Source: a virus. Taken from it: a DNA stretch of 64,000 nucleotides. The translations under genes were made by a program, and so were the position numbers. This document shows positions 24,406-31,650 of this stretch, one piece after another (within the stretch, counting starts at the first letter, position 1; each line of letters begins with the position of its first letter). The DNA lies in IMG/VR virus record IMGVR_UViG_3300017735_002163, positions 1 to 64,000 of that record; one strand, written 5' to 3'. The notes under the pieces are model-generated. The model was given only the letters and a program-made list of their open reading frames with translations, was not told the origin of the DNA and did no database searches.

Positions 24406-25998
24406 TTATAGAAGATCTATTGGCATTGGTCCGTCCCATTCATCTTCATCGCTGTACTCTGATAGCACATCATTGGTGAGATTAGAGTTTACTCGTTCAT
24501 ACACTTCATCTTCAAATGTTGCTATATAATCAATCATACGTACTGCTAATACAAGACTCATTACAAGGTCATCGTGTTCGCCTACTTTAGCGGCAAAACT
24601 GTTACCTTTTGCAACAAAGTTTTTTAACTCTGACATTAGAGGTTTACTTTGAAGTGTAATTTTATCATGTTCAACTAAACGTTTTAGTGATAAACATGAT
24701 TCTACTTTAGACTTGTGACTGGTATAAAAACCACGTCTGCCTTTCTTTCCTGATACTTTCTTTGGTTCGTGTAGCATTTCACCTGGGAAGTTTTCCTCAC
24801 CTGTGTCTCTGATAACAACCAGTGCCGCTTCACCAACTGCATTGCTTTCAACACTCCAGTATATTTGTGCTACTTGTAATTCTTTTAGGTACTGTAGTAT
24901 ATCCATCATAGTACGCATTTGGCCTTCTACAGGTGTTTTATTATGTTGCCATTCTGCTACCTGTGTTAATGTTGGTAACTCTACAACTTGTATTCCAGCG
25001 GCATCGCCGCCTGTGCCTGTGCTTGGATCTAAACTAACTACATAAGTGCAATTAGGATGTGGATGTTTATACCAACGTACTTGACCCATTTGTCTTATAG
25101 GATCTTGTCCACGCAAATTAACAAGTTTTAACGGAGCAATCAGTGTTTCATCATATATAACAAACTCACATTGGTGTTCTCGTCTAAAACGTTCTTCACC
25201 AATACTTGCCCTTTCTTGTGCCGCCCATGCTTCATCTCTGTCTGGGTGTTGATCCCACACAGCCAAATATGGTTTAAAACCATTTACACCAAGGTGCGAA
25301 TCATTACCATATTCATCAAATGTGTTGTTTGCACCAGCCCAAATCATTGCAAACTGATCGTCATCATTGTTTGGTGTGCTTGTTACAATTGCTTTACCAC
25401 CTGTTGCAAGTGTAGGAGATAATGAAGTCCAAAACTCTTTAGCAATGGTATTACGCACAAACGCAAACTCATCACAGTAAACAAGTGTTAAGGACATACC
25501 ACGTCCAGTTGTTTCAGTGGTTGTACTACTTAAAATACGACTACCATTATCAAAAGTTATACTGCCTTTGTTGTACTCGCTTACTCCTGCTCTGATGTGA
25601 TCTGGTACATTCTCATACGCATATCTGATACGTTGCATAATTTCACTTGCACCTGCCGCCTTGTGAGCCGCAACAAGTATTGTACTGTCTGGTTGAAACA
25701 TTGCATACCACAACAAGTAACCTGCGGCTACAGTGGTTTTACCCATCTGTCTGCCCAGCATGTTAATACTATAACGATAGTCGTTGTAATTTTTTATTAG
25801 TTCTAACTGGTAATCAAATGGTATAAACTTTATACCACCTCTGGTAGGATGCTGTATTTTCATAAACTCTGTCATGAAAAATAATGCACCAGATGACAAA
25901 TCGCAACACTTCTGGAATTCTCTTAATTCATCAGGAGTGTAGTCAACTTTAGAATGTGCTGGTTTAACCAGACTGGAATCTGCTGTACCTCTTGCCAT
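24406..25998 (-). CDS. 17: terminase large subunit gp17
   Basis: gp17 is the DNA-packaging motor ATPase and headful nuclease. The 530 residues have Walker A G-R-Q-M-G-K-T-T (82-89), Walker B V-Y-C-D-E-F (173-178), and a C-terminal RNase H-like nuclease with D324 (V-S-L-D-P-S-T-G), E384 (S-V-E-S-N) and a late H-D-D-L acidic pair. The length fits T4 gp17 (610) without some terminal extension. It has a TATAAATA octamer 6 nt before the ATG, so it may be leaderless. Confidence 0.95.
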   Translation of the reverse strand: MARGTADSSLVKPAHSKVDYTPDELREFQKCCDLSSGALFFMTEFMKIQHPTRGGIKFIPFDYQLELIKNYNDYRYSINMLGRQMGKTTVAAGYLLWYAMFQPDSTILVAAHKAAGASEIMQRIRYAYENVPDHIRAGVSEYNKGSITFDNGSRILSSTTTETTGRGMSLTLVYCDEFAFVRNTIAKEFWTSLSPTLATGGKAIVTSTPNNDDDQFAMIWAGANNTFDEYGNDSHLGVNGFKPYLAVWDQHPDRDEAWAAQERASIGEERFRREHQCEFVIYDETLIAPLKLVNLRGQDPIRQMGQVRWYKHPHPNCTYVVSLDPSTGTGGDAAGIQVVELPTLTQVAEWQHNKTPVEGQMRTMMDILQYLKELQVAQIYWSVESNAVGEAALVVIRDTGEENFPGEMLHEPKKVSGKKGRRGFYTSHKSKVESCLSLKRLVEHDKITLQSKPLMSELKNFVAKGNSFAAKVGEHDDLVMSLVLAVRMIDYIATFEDEVYERVNSNLTNDVLSEYSDEDEWDGPMPIDLL

Positions 25999-26004
25999 AT
26001 TAGT

Positions 26005-26012
26005 TATTTATA
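26005..26012 (-). promoter_or_regulatory. T4 late promoter, exact TATAAATA, 6 nt from ATG
   Basis: TATAAATA, 6 nt before the terminase ATG at 25998. Confidence 0.7.
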
Positions 26013-26023
26013 GGATTTGAGAC

Positions 26024-26494
26024 TTAGGAAAGAATGTTTTGGAGTTTAGCTCTTAGTGATTTAACAAGTTCTTCTTTGTCTGTGCTGTAAGAAACATCTT
26101 CATATTCCTTTGTACCACCAAAATAGCCGTCATCTTCTTCGCACTCTTCGTCACTGCATTCAGGGTCATCACAACGTGGACAATCTTCTTCTGCAACTTC
26201 GCTGTCTGCAACAACTTCAGGCTCTTCTTCCTTTTCAGGTTGAATTGGGTCTTGATCTGCATTCATACCACTTGGTAATGTTAATCCTGCAAGTTTTAAT
26301 ACTTTTGCAAGTTCTTGCATATCGTCTGCACTTGCTTCTATGCTTACTGAACCTTTATCAGTGTTCTTGTGCTGTTTGAATTCTACTGAACCTGTTACTT
26401 CTGGTTCTGCTGATACTTGTGGCATGCCAAAACTGTTGAAAGAAACTCCTTCCATAATGTTTAATAATTTTTTGTTAAGATCTCTTTCGTTCAT
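26024..26494 (-). CDS. acidic late phage protein with clustered cysteines
   Basis: The 156-residue product is very acidic (EKEEEPEVVAD, EECEEDD) and has a cysteine cluster C-P-R-C-x4-C-x4-C near residue 105 that could bind a metal. It follows its neighbour by one base and lies beside terminase. Function is unknown; acidic proteins in this position could be prohead-core components or terminase partners. Confidence 0.65.
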   Translation of the reverse strand: MNERDLNKKLLNIMEGVSFNSFGMPQVSAEPEVTGSVEFKQHKNTDKGSVSIEASADDMQELAKVLKLAGLTLPSGMNADQDPIQPEKEEEPEVVADSEVAEEDCPRCDDPECSDEECEEDDGYFGGTKEYEDVSYSTDKEELVKSLRAKLQNILS

Positions 26495-26495
26495 C

Positions 26496-27185
26496 TTAGT
26501 TCCTTTTACTGCTCTGAGATATTACATCAACATGCTTTGACTGTTCTGCACCTTGTCCCATATTAGGAGTGTTCATTATAGTATCAAACATAGGTCTTAA
26601 ATTATCGCCCATGATTTCATCTTTTGAAGGGTAACAACGGAAATAGTCTGCACCTTTCTCACTTTTAATTTTCTGTAACTCGTCTAAGAATTTTTTGTTA
26701 AAGTCTTCACCGAAGCCGTAATCTTTGAGATCGTCTTGCTGTGCTTCGTAATGCTCCATGCTCTCATCATTGAGTAAAGCATCTTCTTCTGATACTTGTC
26801 TATCCTCGTCTGCTTCAAGTCTTTCTGATTGCATATCTGCTTCAAGTCTACGTGGTTCGTTAACACCGTAGCATAATACACGTTCATGATCTAAGCCTAA
26901 GTTAATTGCTAACCATACTTCTAATATACGTGGATTGACAGGATACTTAAGAACTATGTCTGTTGCACAAACTTCTGTTACAAGTTTAATACCTTTAGCA
27001 CGGACAAATTCCATTGGGTTTTCTTCGATTGGAGATCTTTTAAAAGGGGCCGCACTAACAAGATTATACTTTGACAAACACTGTTCAAGTGTAGTCATGT
27101 GCTCACTGCCACAGTCTGCCGCAAGTTTTACCCTGTAAGCATATTCTTTGTTAAAACTTTCTGATATAAATTCTTTAAATTGCAT
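26496..27185 (-). CDS. conserved late phage protein with short prohead-type N-terminus
   Basis: The 229-residue product opens MQFKEFISESFNKEYAYRVKLA, a segment shared in style with two other proteins here, and then a mixed fold with a V-N-E-P-R-R turn and acidic C-terminal half. I recall related proteins in cyanophages near terminase. It has a late octamer 22 nt upstream and an RBS CAGGAGAT. A head-associated role is likely but unproven. Confidence 0.7.
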   Translation of the reverse strand: MQFKEFISESFNKEYAYRVKLAADCGSEHMTTLEQCLSKYNLVSAAPFKRSPIEENPMEFVRAKGIKLVTEVCATDIVLKYPVNPRILEVWLAINLGLDHERVLCYGVNEPRRLEADMQSERLEADEDRQVSEEDALLNDESMEHYEAQQDDLKDYGFGEDFNKKFLDELQKIKSEKGADYFRCYPSKDEIMGDNLRPMFDTIMNTPNMGQGAEQSKHVDVISQSSKRN

Positions 27186-27206
27186 TGCAAAAATCTCCTG
27201 TTACAA

Positions 27207-27707
27207 CTATTTATCTTTTTTATCAGATTTTCCTTCGCCTAAGATTTTTAATAGTTCGTTACGGTCAAAAACATTAGCCTGCGTAGGTATACCACCGGGT
27301 TCTTCACCTTTTGCCGCGGCTCTTTGATCTAAATTTGCCTTCTTAAGCATGAGATCAACTTGTTTTAACTTACGTGTTACCTTACTATCTTTGGCTTCAA
27401 GTGCAATTTTAAGCATGTTAGCGGCATTATTGAACACAGGGCCTGCGGCCATATCCGTCATATTCATGCCTAAACTCATTAATTGTTCATAACTTTCGAT
27501 GGCTTGCTTTGCAATAGTGTCCATTTCGCTATCGTGTGCTTCCATACCTCTAACTTGCTGTAATGCACCATTAATCTTTTCTGATATGCTTAATGCTTCT
27601 TCCACAGATTGTATTGGTAACGAATCCTCAGTAGTTGCAGGAATATTATCGTTATCCATTTCATCCATGTGGGGTAGGTTAAATTCTTCTTCGAGTTTAC
27701 GTGTCAT
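27207..27707 (-). CDS. 16: terminase small subunit gp16
   Basis: The 166-residue product matches gp16 in position and style: M-T-R-K-L-E-E-E-F-N-L-P at the N-terminus, a helical hairpin core (A-I-E-S-Y-E-Q-L-M...) and a charged C-terminal tail. gp16 recognises DNA and stimulates gp17. The length equals T4 gp16 (164). Its ATG is 5 nt after a CATAAATA late octamer. Confidence 0.8.
   Translation of the reverse strand: MTRKLEEEFNLPHMDEMDNDNIPATTEDSLPIQSVEEALSISEKINGALQQVRGMEAHDSEMDTIAKQAIESYEQLMSLGMNMTDMAAGPVFNNAANMLKIALEAKDSKVTRKLKQVDLMLKKANLDQRAAAKGEEPGGIPTQANVFDRNELLKILGEGKSDKKDK
27208..27215 (-). promoter_or_regulatory. late promoter with leader and RBS
   Basis: GATAAATA, 22 nt from the ATG at 27185, with CAGGAGAT between. 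It lies inside the last codons of gene 16. Confidence 0.6.
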
Positions 27708-27712
27708 AATAC

Positions 27713-27720
27713 TATTTATG
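27713..27720 (-). promoter_or_regulatory. late promoter, 5 nt from ATG
   Basis: CATAAATA, 5 nt before the gene 16 ATG at 27707. Confidence 0.6.
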
Positions 27721-27768
27721 CATACTTAACTGCTGGTAAATGAATATATGATCTTAAAAGATCCTAAT

Positions 27769-28623
27769 TTATTTTTGCCAATGTGGGAATAGTTTTAAGA
27801 AATAAAGAGCTAATGCTTGATGCTCGTTTTCATAAAAATGAGAATATTGCTGACCCCTTGCTTCATCCCAATCATTAATTTTCATATTGTTATCAGATAA
27901 GCATTGTAACGTATCAAAATAATCAAATGTACCAAATTGTGAAAGCGATGATACATAATCTGATGAAAAATTATTTACAAGACATAATTTTATGTTGTTA
28001 GTATTACAATAAGCAATAAGGCTAATAAGATAATTTATCCGGTCACTGAAAAAATTGTGATCCATGCTGGAATGCAAGGCTTGTTTGACACGTTGGTACT
28101 TGTCGTTAGATAAACCATACGTGTGTGGTTCTTTAAATATGTGGCTGATCCAATCACTGCCAATATGCACTAAATGTCTATTGTCCATATCCTGGTTATC
28201 TGTCTCCGATACAACATCAACAAGAATATCTAATTCTTTATGGTAGTGTTCTAAATAATTTGTTGGAACTTTTGGACCTTCTGTTGTGTATGCATGACTG
28301 TTTAATCTATTATACAATGTAGCAACATCATGGTCAGATTTATCAACACCCCACATCAACACTCTATTCCATTCAGTAACGTGGAACATGCAATGTGTAA
28401 TATCTTTATGTTGTTGTAACTTTGCTAATGTGGCAAACACTGTGGTTTTTAAATCGTACCCTGGCATGCCAATACAATAACTATTTGCATTATGTTTATC
28501 TGCAATTAATCTGCTCCAATGAACAAAATCTGGGTCGGGTTTGTTGTAATCGTCCGGTTGTTGAAGAGAATAAAATTCAGTACCAACTTGTGCAAAACTG
28601 TCGCCTGCTATAAGGAATGTCAT
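27769..28623 (-). CDS. SGNH-hydrolase-like protein
   Basis: The 284-residue product starts MTFLIAGDSFAQVG, where G-D-S-F matches block I of SGNH/GDSL hydrolases. A conserved Gly (Y-C-I-G-M-P-G) fits block II, and N-E-H-Q-A near the C-terminus supplies a possible block V His. Such enzymes deacylate polysaccharides, lipids or esters. The late promoter 5 nt upstream and its position among head-tail genes suggest a virion-associated or lysis role. It could be a receptor or capsule deacetylase; that is inference. Confidence 0.6.
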   Translation of the reverse strand: MTFLIAGDSFAQVGTEFYSLQQPDDYNKPDPDFVHWSRLIADKHNANSYCIGMPGYDLKTTVFATLAKLQQHKDITHCMFHVTEWNRVLMWGVDKSDHDVATLYNRLNSHAYTTEGPKVPTNYLEHYHKELDILVDVVSETDNQDMDNRHLVHIGSDWISHIFKEPHTYGLSNDKYQRVKQALHSSMDHNFFSDRINYLISLIAYCNTNNIKLCLVNNFSSDYVSSLSQFGTFDYFDTLQCLSDNNMKINDWDEARGQQYSHFYENEHQALALYFLKLFPHWQK

Positions 28624-28628
28624 AGCAG

Positions 28629-28636
28629 TATTTATT
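28629..28636 (-). promoter_or_regulatory. late promoter, 5 nt from ATG
   Basis: AATAAATA, 5 nt before the ATG at 28623. Confidence 0.6.
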
Positions 28637-29102
28637 ATTTACGTTTTTTAGAAATACGTTTCTTTGAGTTACGTTTTTTGTTGGTTTGAAATATTTGATC
28701 TTCGTTAACTACTTTGAATCTTATACCTTTACGTTGACACCATTCCTGTGCGGCTGTCCATTTAGCGGCATTCTGTGCTACTGCTAATTGTTGACCTCTG
28801 CCTTTGGCGTTTTCCATTGTAGTTTGATTAGAAGGTTTTATTTCTATGAGTTCTACATTAGTACTGCCGTTTCTATCGGTGTACTGTATCATAAAATCAG
28901 GTACATAATTTGCATACCTGTTTGTTAGTGGGTTCATGTAAGGAATTTTTACGTTTTCGCTGGCCCATTTGTGTATGTTAGGATGGCTATCACACATACG
29001 CATGAATGCTAACTCCCAACTGCTACGATAATAAGGTTTTTTGTTACCTACGTACTTAGTAGGGTTTTCTACAGTGTATTCACCTTGTGCGAATCTACTC
29101 AT
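28635..29102 (-). CDS. 4: head completion protein gp4, nuclease-like fold
   Basis: The 155-residue product carries Y-R-S-S-W-E (residues 25-30), V-P-D-F with D69, and E-I-K-P with E87 and K89, the arrangement of a PD-(D/E)xK fold. This matches gp4 (gp50), which is needed for head completion in T4; the length is about the same (150). The C-terminal 20 residues are lysine-rich. It starts in an ATGA overlap. Confidence 0.8.
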   Translation of the reverse strand: MSRFAQGEYTVENPTKYVGNKKPYYRSSWELAFMRMCDSHPNIHKWASENVKIPYMNPLTNRYANYVPDFMIQYTDRNGSTNVELIEIKPSNQTTMENAKGRGQQLAVAQNAAKWTAAQEWCQRKGIRFKVVNEDQIFQTNKKRNSKKRISKKRK

Positions 29103-29530
29103 TTTTGTATTTGTGACTTAAATCTACTTTTGCTGTTAACAACAGGTGAAACTAATCCTATTTTGTTTCCTGCTGGTCGAAGTGTATTCATGACTTCATA
29201 TGTATCAACTGTGAGTTTTAGTGCTTCATCACCAGTAGAAAAATAATCATGAGGACTAACACCTTCTGCTTGTGAAACTTGTATTAGTATTGATGCCATA
29301 GTTTTTGCTTTTGCATCAGCAAAACCTATCTTTTGTAGTCGTGTTGTGATTGTATCAAGTTCTACAGGATTAATGTGTCTTGTATCAGCAAGATTTTCTA
29401 ATATATCAACACTTGCCTCAGGCAAAGGAAACTTAATAGTAGCATTTTCTAAATAAGCAACCAACGTGCCTTGGGTAACTTGATACTTTACTTCGTTACC
29501 AAATGTTGTGTATAAACTTGTGCTTGGCAC
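29099..29530 (-). CDS. virion-associated protein, unknown (position of gp53/gp3)
   Basis: The 143-residue product begins with GTG in a TAGTG overlap with the tube-like gene. It is a mix of helix and strand (VTQGTLVAYLENATIKF...). No motif identifies it. Lying between the gp4-like gene and the tube-initiator-like gene suggests a baseplate or tail completion protein, by position only. Confidence 0.6.
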   Translation of the reverse strand: MPSTSLYTTFGNEVKYQVTQGTLVAYLENATIKFPLPEASVDILENLADTRHINPVELDTITTRLQKIGFADAKAKTMASILIQVSQAEGVSPHDYFSTGDEALKLTVDTYEVMNTLRPAGNKIGLVSPVVNSKSRFKSQIQK

Positions 29531-30792
29531 TATTCACCACCTCCGTCGCTGTCGTTGAATCTTGTACCACGTTCTTGAACTGTTGCGTTTATAACTCTAT
29601 TTTGTACTACTCTAAGTGTATTTTCTTTTACGTTACCGCCACTTATCAAAGAAGTTAATGCTGTATCAAGTATTTCTCCAAATATTCCGCCCGGAGAATC
29701 ATCTTCTGCTAAATCTGCCGCGGATGGCATAAGTGCGGCACTGCCGTATGTAGCCAACAAATTAGGATCATCTCTGTTTAATGCAGTACTAACTACTTCG
29801 GCTGGAGGTGCTTCAGCGGCCTCTTGGCCTGTGCCATCATCAGACTCTGTCTCTGAGCCTTCTTCTTCTACTACTGGCGTACCAGCGTTTGCTTGTACAA
29901 ATGCTGACCTCGGTCTACCTGATAATATAGGATCAAGATCTGTATTGCCTAACTGTGCAAATATTGTGTCTTTGGATTCTGCTTGTTTTTCAAACAACTC
30001 GCCTTTTAGTTGTATTCCTGTTTTGTCAAATCTTTCTAAATCTTGAGGTGACATGTCTTCATTGAATTTACTATATGTTGTAAATCGTTCGTAATCAAAT
30101 GCTAAATCAAATCCCATTGCTTCACTTGATGCATAATCAATTGAGCTTGGTTTAAAACTTGATAACTTAGGATTATGTAAACTGTATTGTACTAATTTTT
30201 GTCCGTGATATAAAACAATATCTATTCTTTCAAAAAAGTGAGGATCAATTTGTGCATTTATGCCTGCTCTATTACTGTCCCATAAACTACCAGCACCAAA
30301 ACCATCGTCATTTACTTCAAATCCTCCACGTCGATCCACACTGCCTTCTATATCTCTGCTTGTACCATCCTGTTTATTTCTCGGATCCATGAAATGATAT
30401 GCAAAGTATTTCATTAGTACAGTGAGCCATTCGTTGCCTATTGTATCAAACACAGTCATGCTAACAGGATTATAAGTTACACCTGTTTGTATAATTTTTT
30501 TCCTGTTGTATGAATTTTTTATTTCTGTTTGAAAGTCAACACTGGGTAGTTCTGCTGTTCTAACAAGACTACTAATGGTAGTACCAAACGCTTTATCTCC
30601 GCCTGGTCCTCCAGAGGGATCATCGATTAAGTTATTGAAAAGAGAACGGTTAAGAATAAAGTTTACATAGCCGTTGAATTGCTGACGAGGGGGGTTTACA
30701 TCAGGCCTAAATCTGTATGCATTTTTAAAGTCTCTTAAAAAATAAGACCCGCCACCGTTATCAAATCCTAATAAGTCTAATATGCCTGACAT
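29530..30792 (-). CDS. tail-tube-fold protein, possibly baseplate tube initiator (gp54/gp48-like)
   Basis: The 420-residue product has a tube-like N-terminal half, with F-N-G-Y-V-N-F-I-L-N near residue 40, T-A-E-L-P-S-V (about 80-86), and V-T-Y-N-P-V-S-M-T-V-F-D. These resemble the tail-tube family, followed by an I-V-L-Y-H-G strand. The C-terminal 150 residues are an acidic Glu/Ala/Pro-rich extension not found in gp19. T4 gp48 and gp54 are baseplate proteins with tube folds, so that is the best guess. It precedes gp4 and follows gp19 with a late octamer overlapping a terminator. Confidence 0.6.
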   Translation of the reverse strand: MSGILDLLGFDNGGGSYFLRDFKNAYRFRPDVNPPRQQFNGYVNFILNRSLFNNLIDDPSGGPGGDKAFGTTISSLVRTAELPSVDFQTEIKNSYNRKKIIQTGVTYNPVSMTVFDTIGNEWLTVLMKYFAYHFMDPRNKQDGTSRDIEGSVDRRGGFEVNDDGFGAGSLWDSNRAGINAQIDPHFFERIDIVLYHGQKLVQYSLHNPKLSSFKPSSIDYASSEAMGFDLAFDYERFTTYSKFNEDMSPQDLERFDKTGIQLKGELFEKQAESKDTIFAQLGNTDLDPILSGRPRSAFVQANAGTPVVEEEGSETESDDGTGQEAAEAPPAEVVSTALNRDDPNLLATYGSAALMPSAADLAEDDSPGGIFGEILDTALTSLISGGNVKENTLRVVQNRVINATVQERGTRFNDSDGGGE

Positions 30793-30811
30793 GTATTGTA
30801 AACCTTAAAAA

Positions 30812-30839
30812 AATATTGAGGGCATTGACCCTCAATATT
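30812..30839 (-). terminator. rho-independent terminator between gp19 and the tube-like gene
   Basis: Perfect 11-bp stem AATATTGAGGG / CCCTCAATATT, 6-nt loop, then seven Ts on the minus strand. Confidence 0.88.
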
Positions 30840-30846
30840 ATTTATG
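30839..30846 (-). promoter_or_regulatory. late promoter overlapping a terminator stem
   Basis: CATAAATA whose last base is the first base of the terminator stem; predicted start inside the stem, so its own transcript cannot form the hairpin. It is 46 nt from the ATG at 30792. Confidence 0.5.
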
Positions 30847-30853
30847 CGTTATA

Positions 30854-31495
30854 TTATGCGCCGGTACCAGTTGTGATTTCTGGAGTAGACTGAGGCATTG
30901 GGTTGCCGCCTTCTGTTCTACCGTTGATTGAGTTGTCACCATTATAATGTGTTGCATTATCGTAACGAATCTGCATAGTAATAGTAACTGGGTCTGTAGC
31001 CGCATAGTCACTTTCACTGTAATCAACGTTTGTTAAGAAACAGCCTTCCAAGAACCAAACTTCAGTTGCGCCGACATTCACACCATCAAGTATTTCGATA
31101 TGCATATCGAACTTATAGTCTCCGCCTGCGGCTGGAGTTGTTTGTTGGTAGTGATTTAATTGTCGTTGTATCTGAGCACCTACTATGTTTGTTGTTTGGT
31201 TAGTGATATCATCACGTACCATCAACGTAACCTGTTCCCAACTGTGCTTACCTTGAATGTAAGAACGTGAGTTGTAACTATCAAGTATCACTTCTTCATA
31301 AGTAATCTTTGGACGTCCAACGCTCATTACATTTTGGGTCAATACAGTGGATTGTGGTTTACCTGCAAATCCGCCTAACATAGTTACACGGAATCGATAT
31401 TTTAATTTAGGCATTAAAATACCGGAACCAGATGCACTGTTTCCTATAGGCACACCAAATTTGCTTTTGGTTTCAATTGTTTGTATATTTGCCAT
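30854..31495 (-). CDS. 19: tail tube protein gp19
   Basis: gp19 stacks into the tail tube through which DNA passes. The 213-residue product has the family features R-F-R-V-T-M-L-G-G-F near residue 35, W-E-Q-V-T-L-M-V-R-D-D near 86, and a Y-K-F-D-M-H-I-E-I-L-D-G strand; T4 gp19 has 163 residues, and the marine versions are longer. A long untranslated leader (55 nt) with RBS GTAGGAGAAC lies after a late octamer. The own terminator follows, giving gp19 a monocistronic high-output unit. Confidence 0.9.
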   Translation of the reverse strand: MANIQTIETKSKFGVPIGNSASGSGILMPKLKYRFRVTMLGGFAGKPQSTVLTQNVMSVGRPKITYEEVILDSYNSRSYIQGKHSWEQVTLMVRDDITNQTTNIVGAQIQRQLNHYQQTTPAAGGDYKFDMHIEILDGVNVGATEVWFLEGCFLTNVDYSESDYAATDPVTITMQIRYDNATHYNGDNSINGRTEGGNPMPQSTPEITTGTGA

Positions 31496-31550
31496 TGTTG
31501 TTCTCCTACGAACGTTTTAAAATAATAATACTAATTGTATCTTATGCTTT

Positions 31551-31558
31551 TATTTATC
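31551..31558 (-). promoter_or_regulatory. late promoter of the gp19 unit
   Basis: GATAAATA, 55 nt from the gp19 ATG. Confidence 0.6.
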
Positions 31559-31604
31559 TGTTTTTGTGAATTTTAATTAACAACTATTATAATACAGCCA
31601 TAAA

Positions 31605-31628
31605 AAAGGGCGATAAAAACCGCCCTTT
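31605..31628 (-). terminator. rho-independent terminator after the sheath gene
   Basis: AAAGGGCG / CGCCCTTT stem, 8-nt loop, T-run on the minus strand, 23 nt after the gp18 stop. Confidence 0.82.
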
Positions 31629-31650
31629 AAAGTTATAACTGACTGTTATA

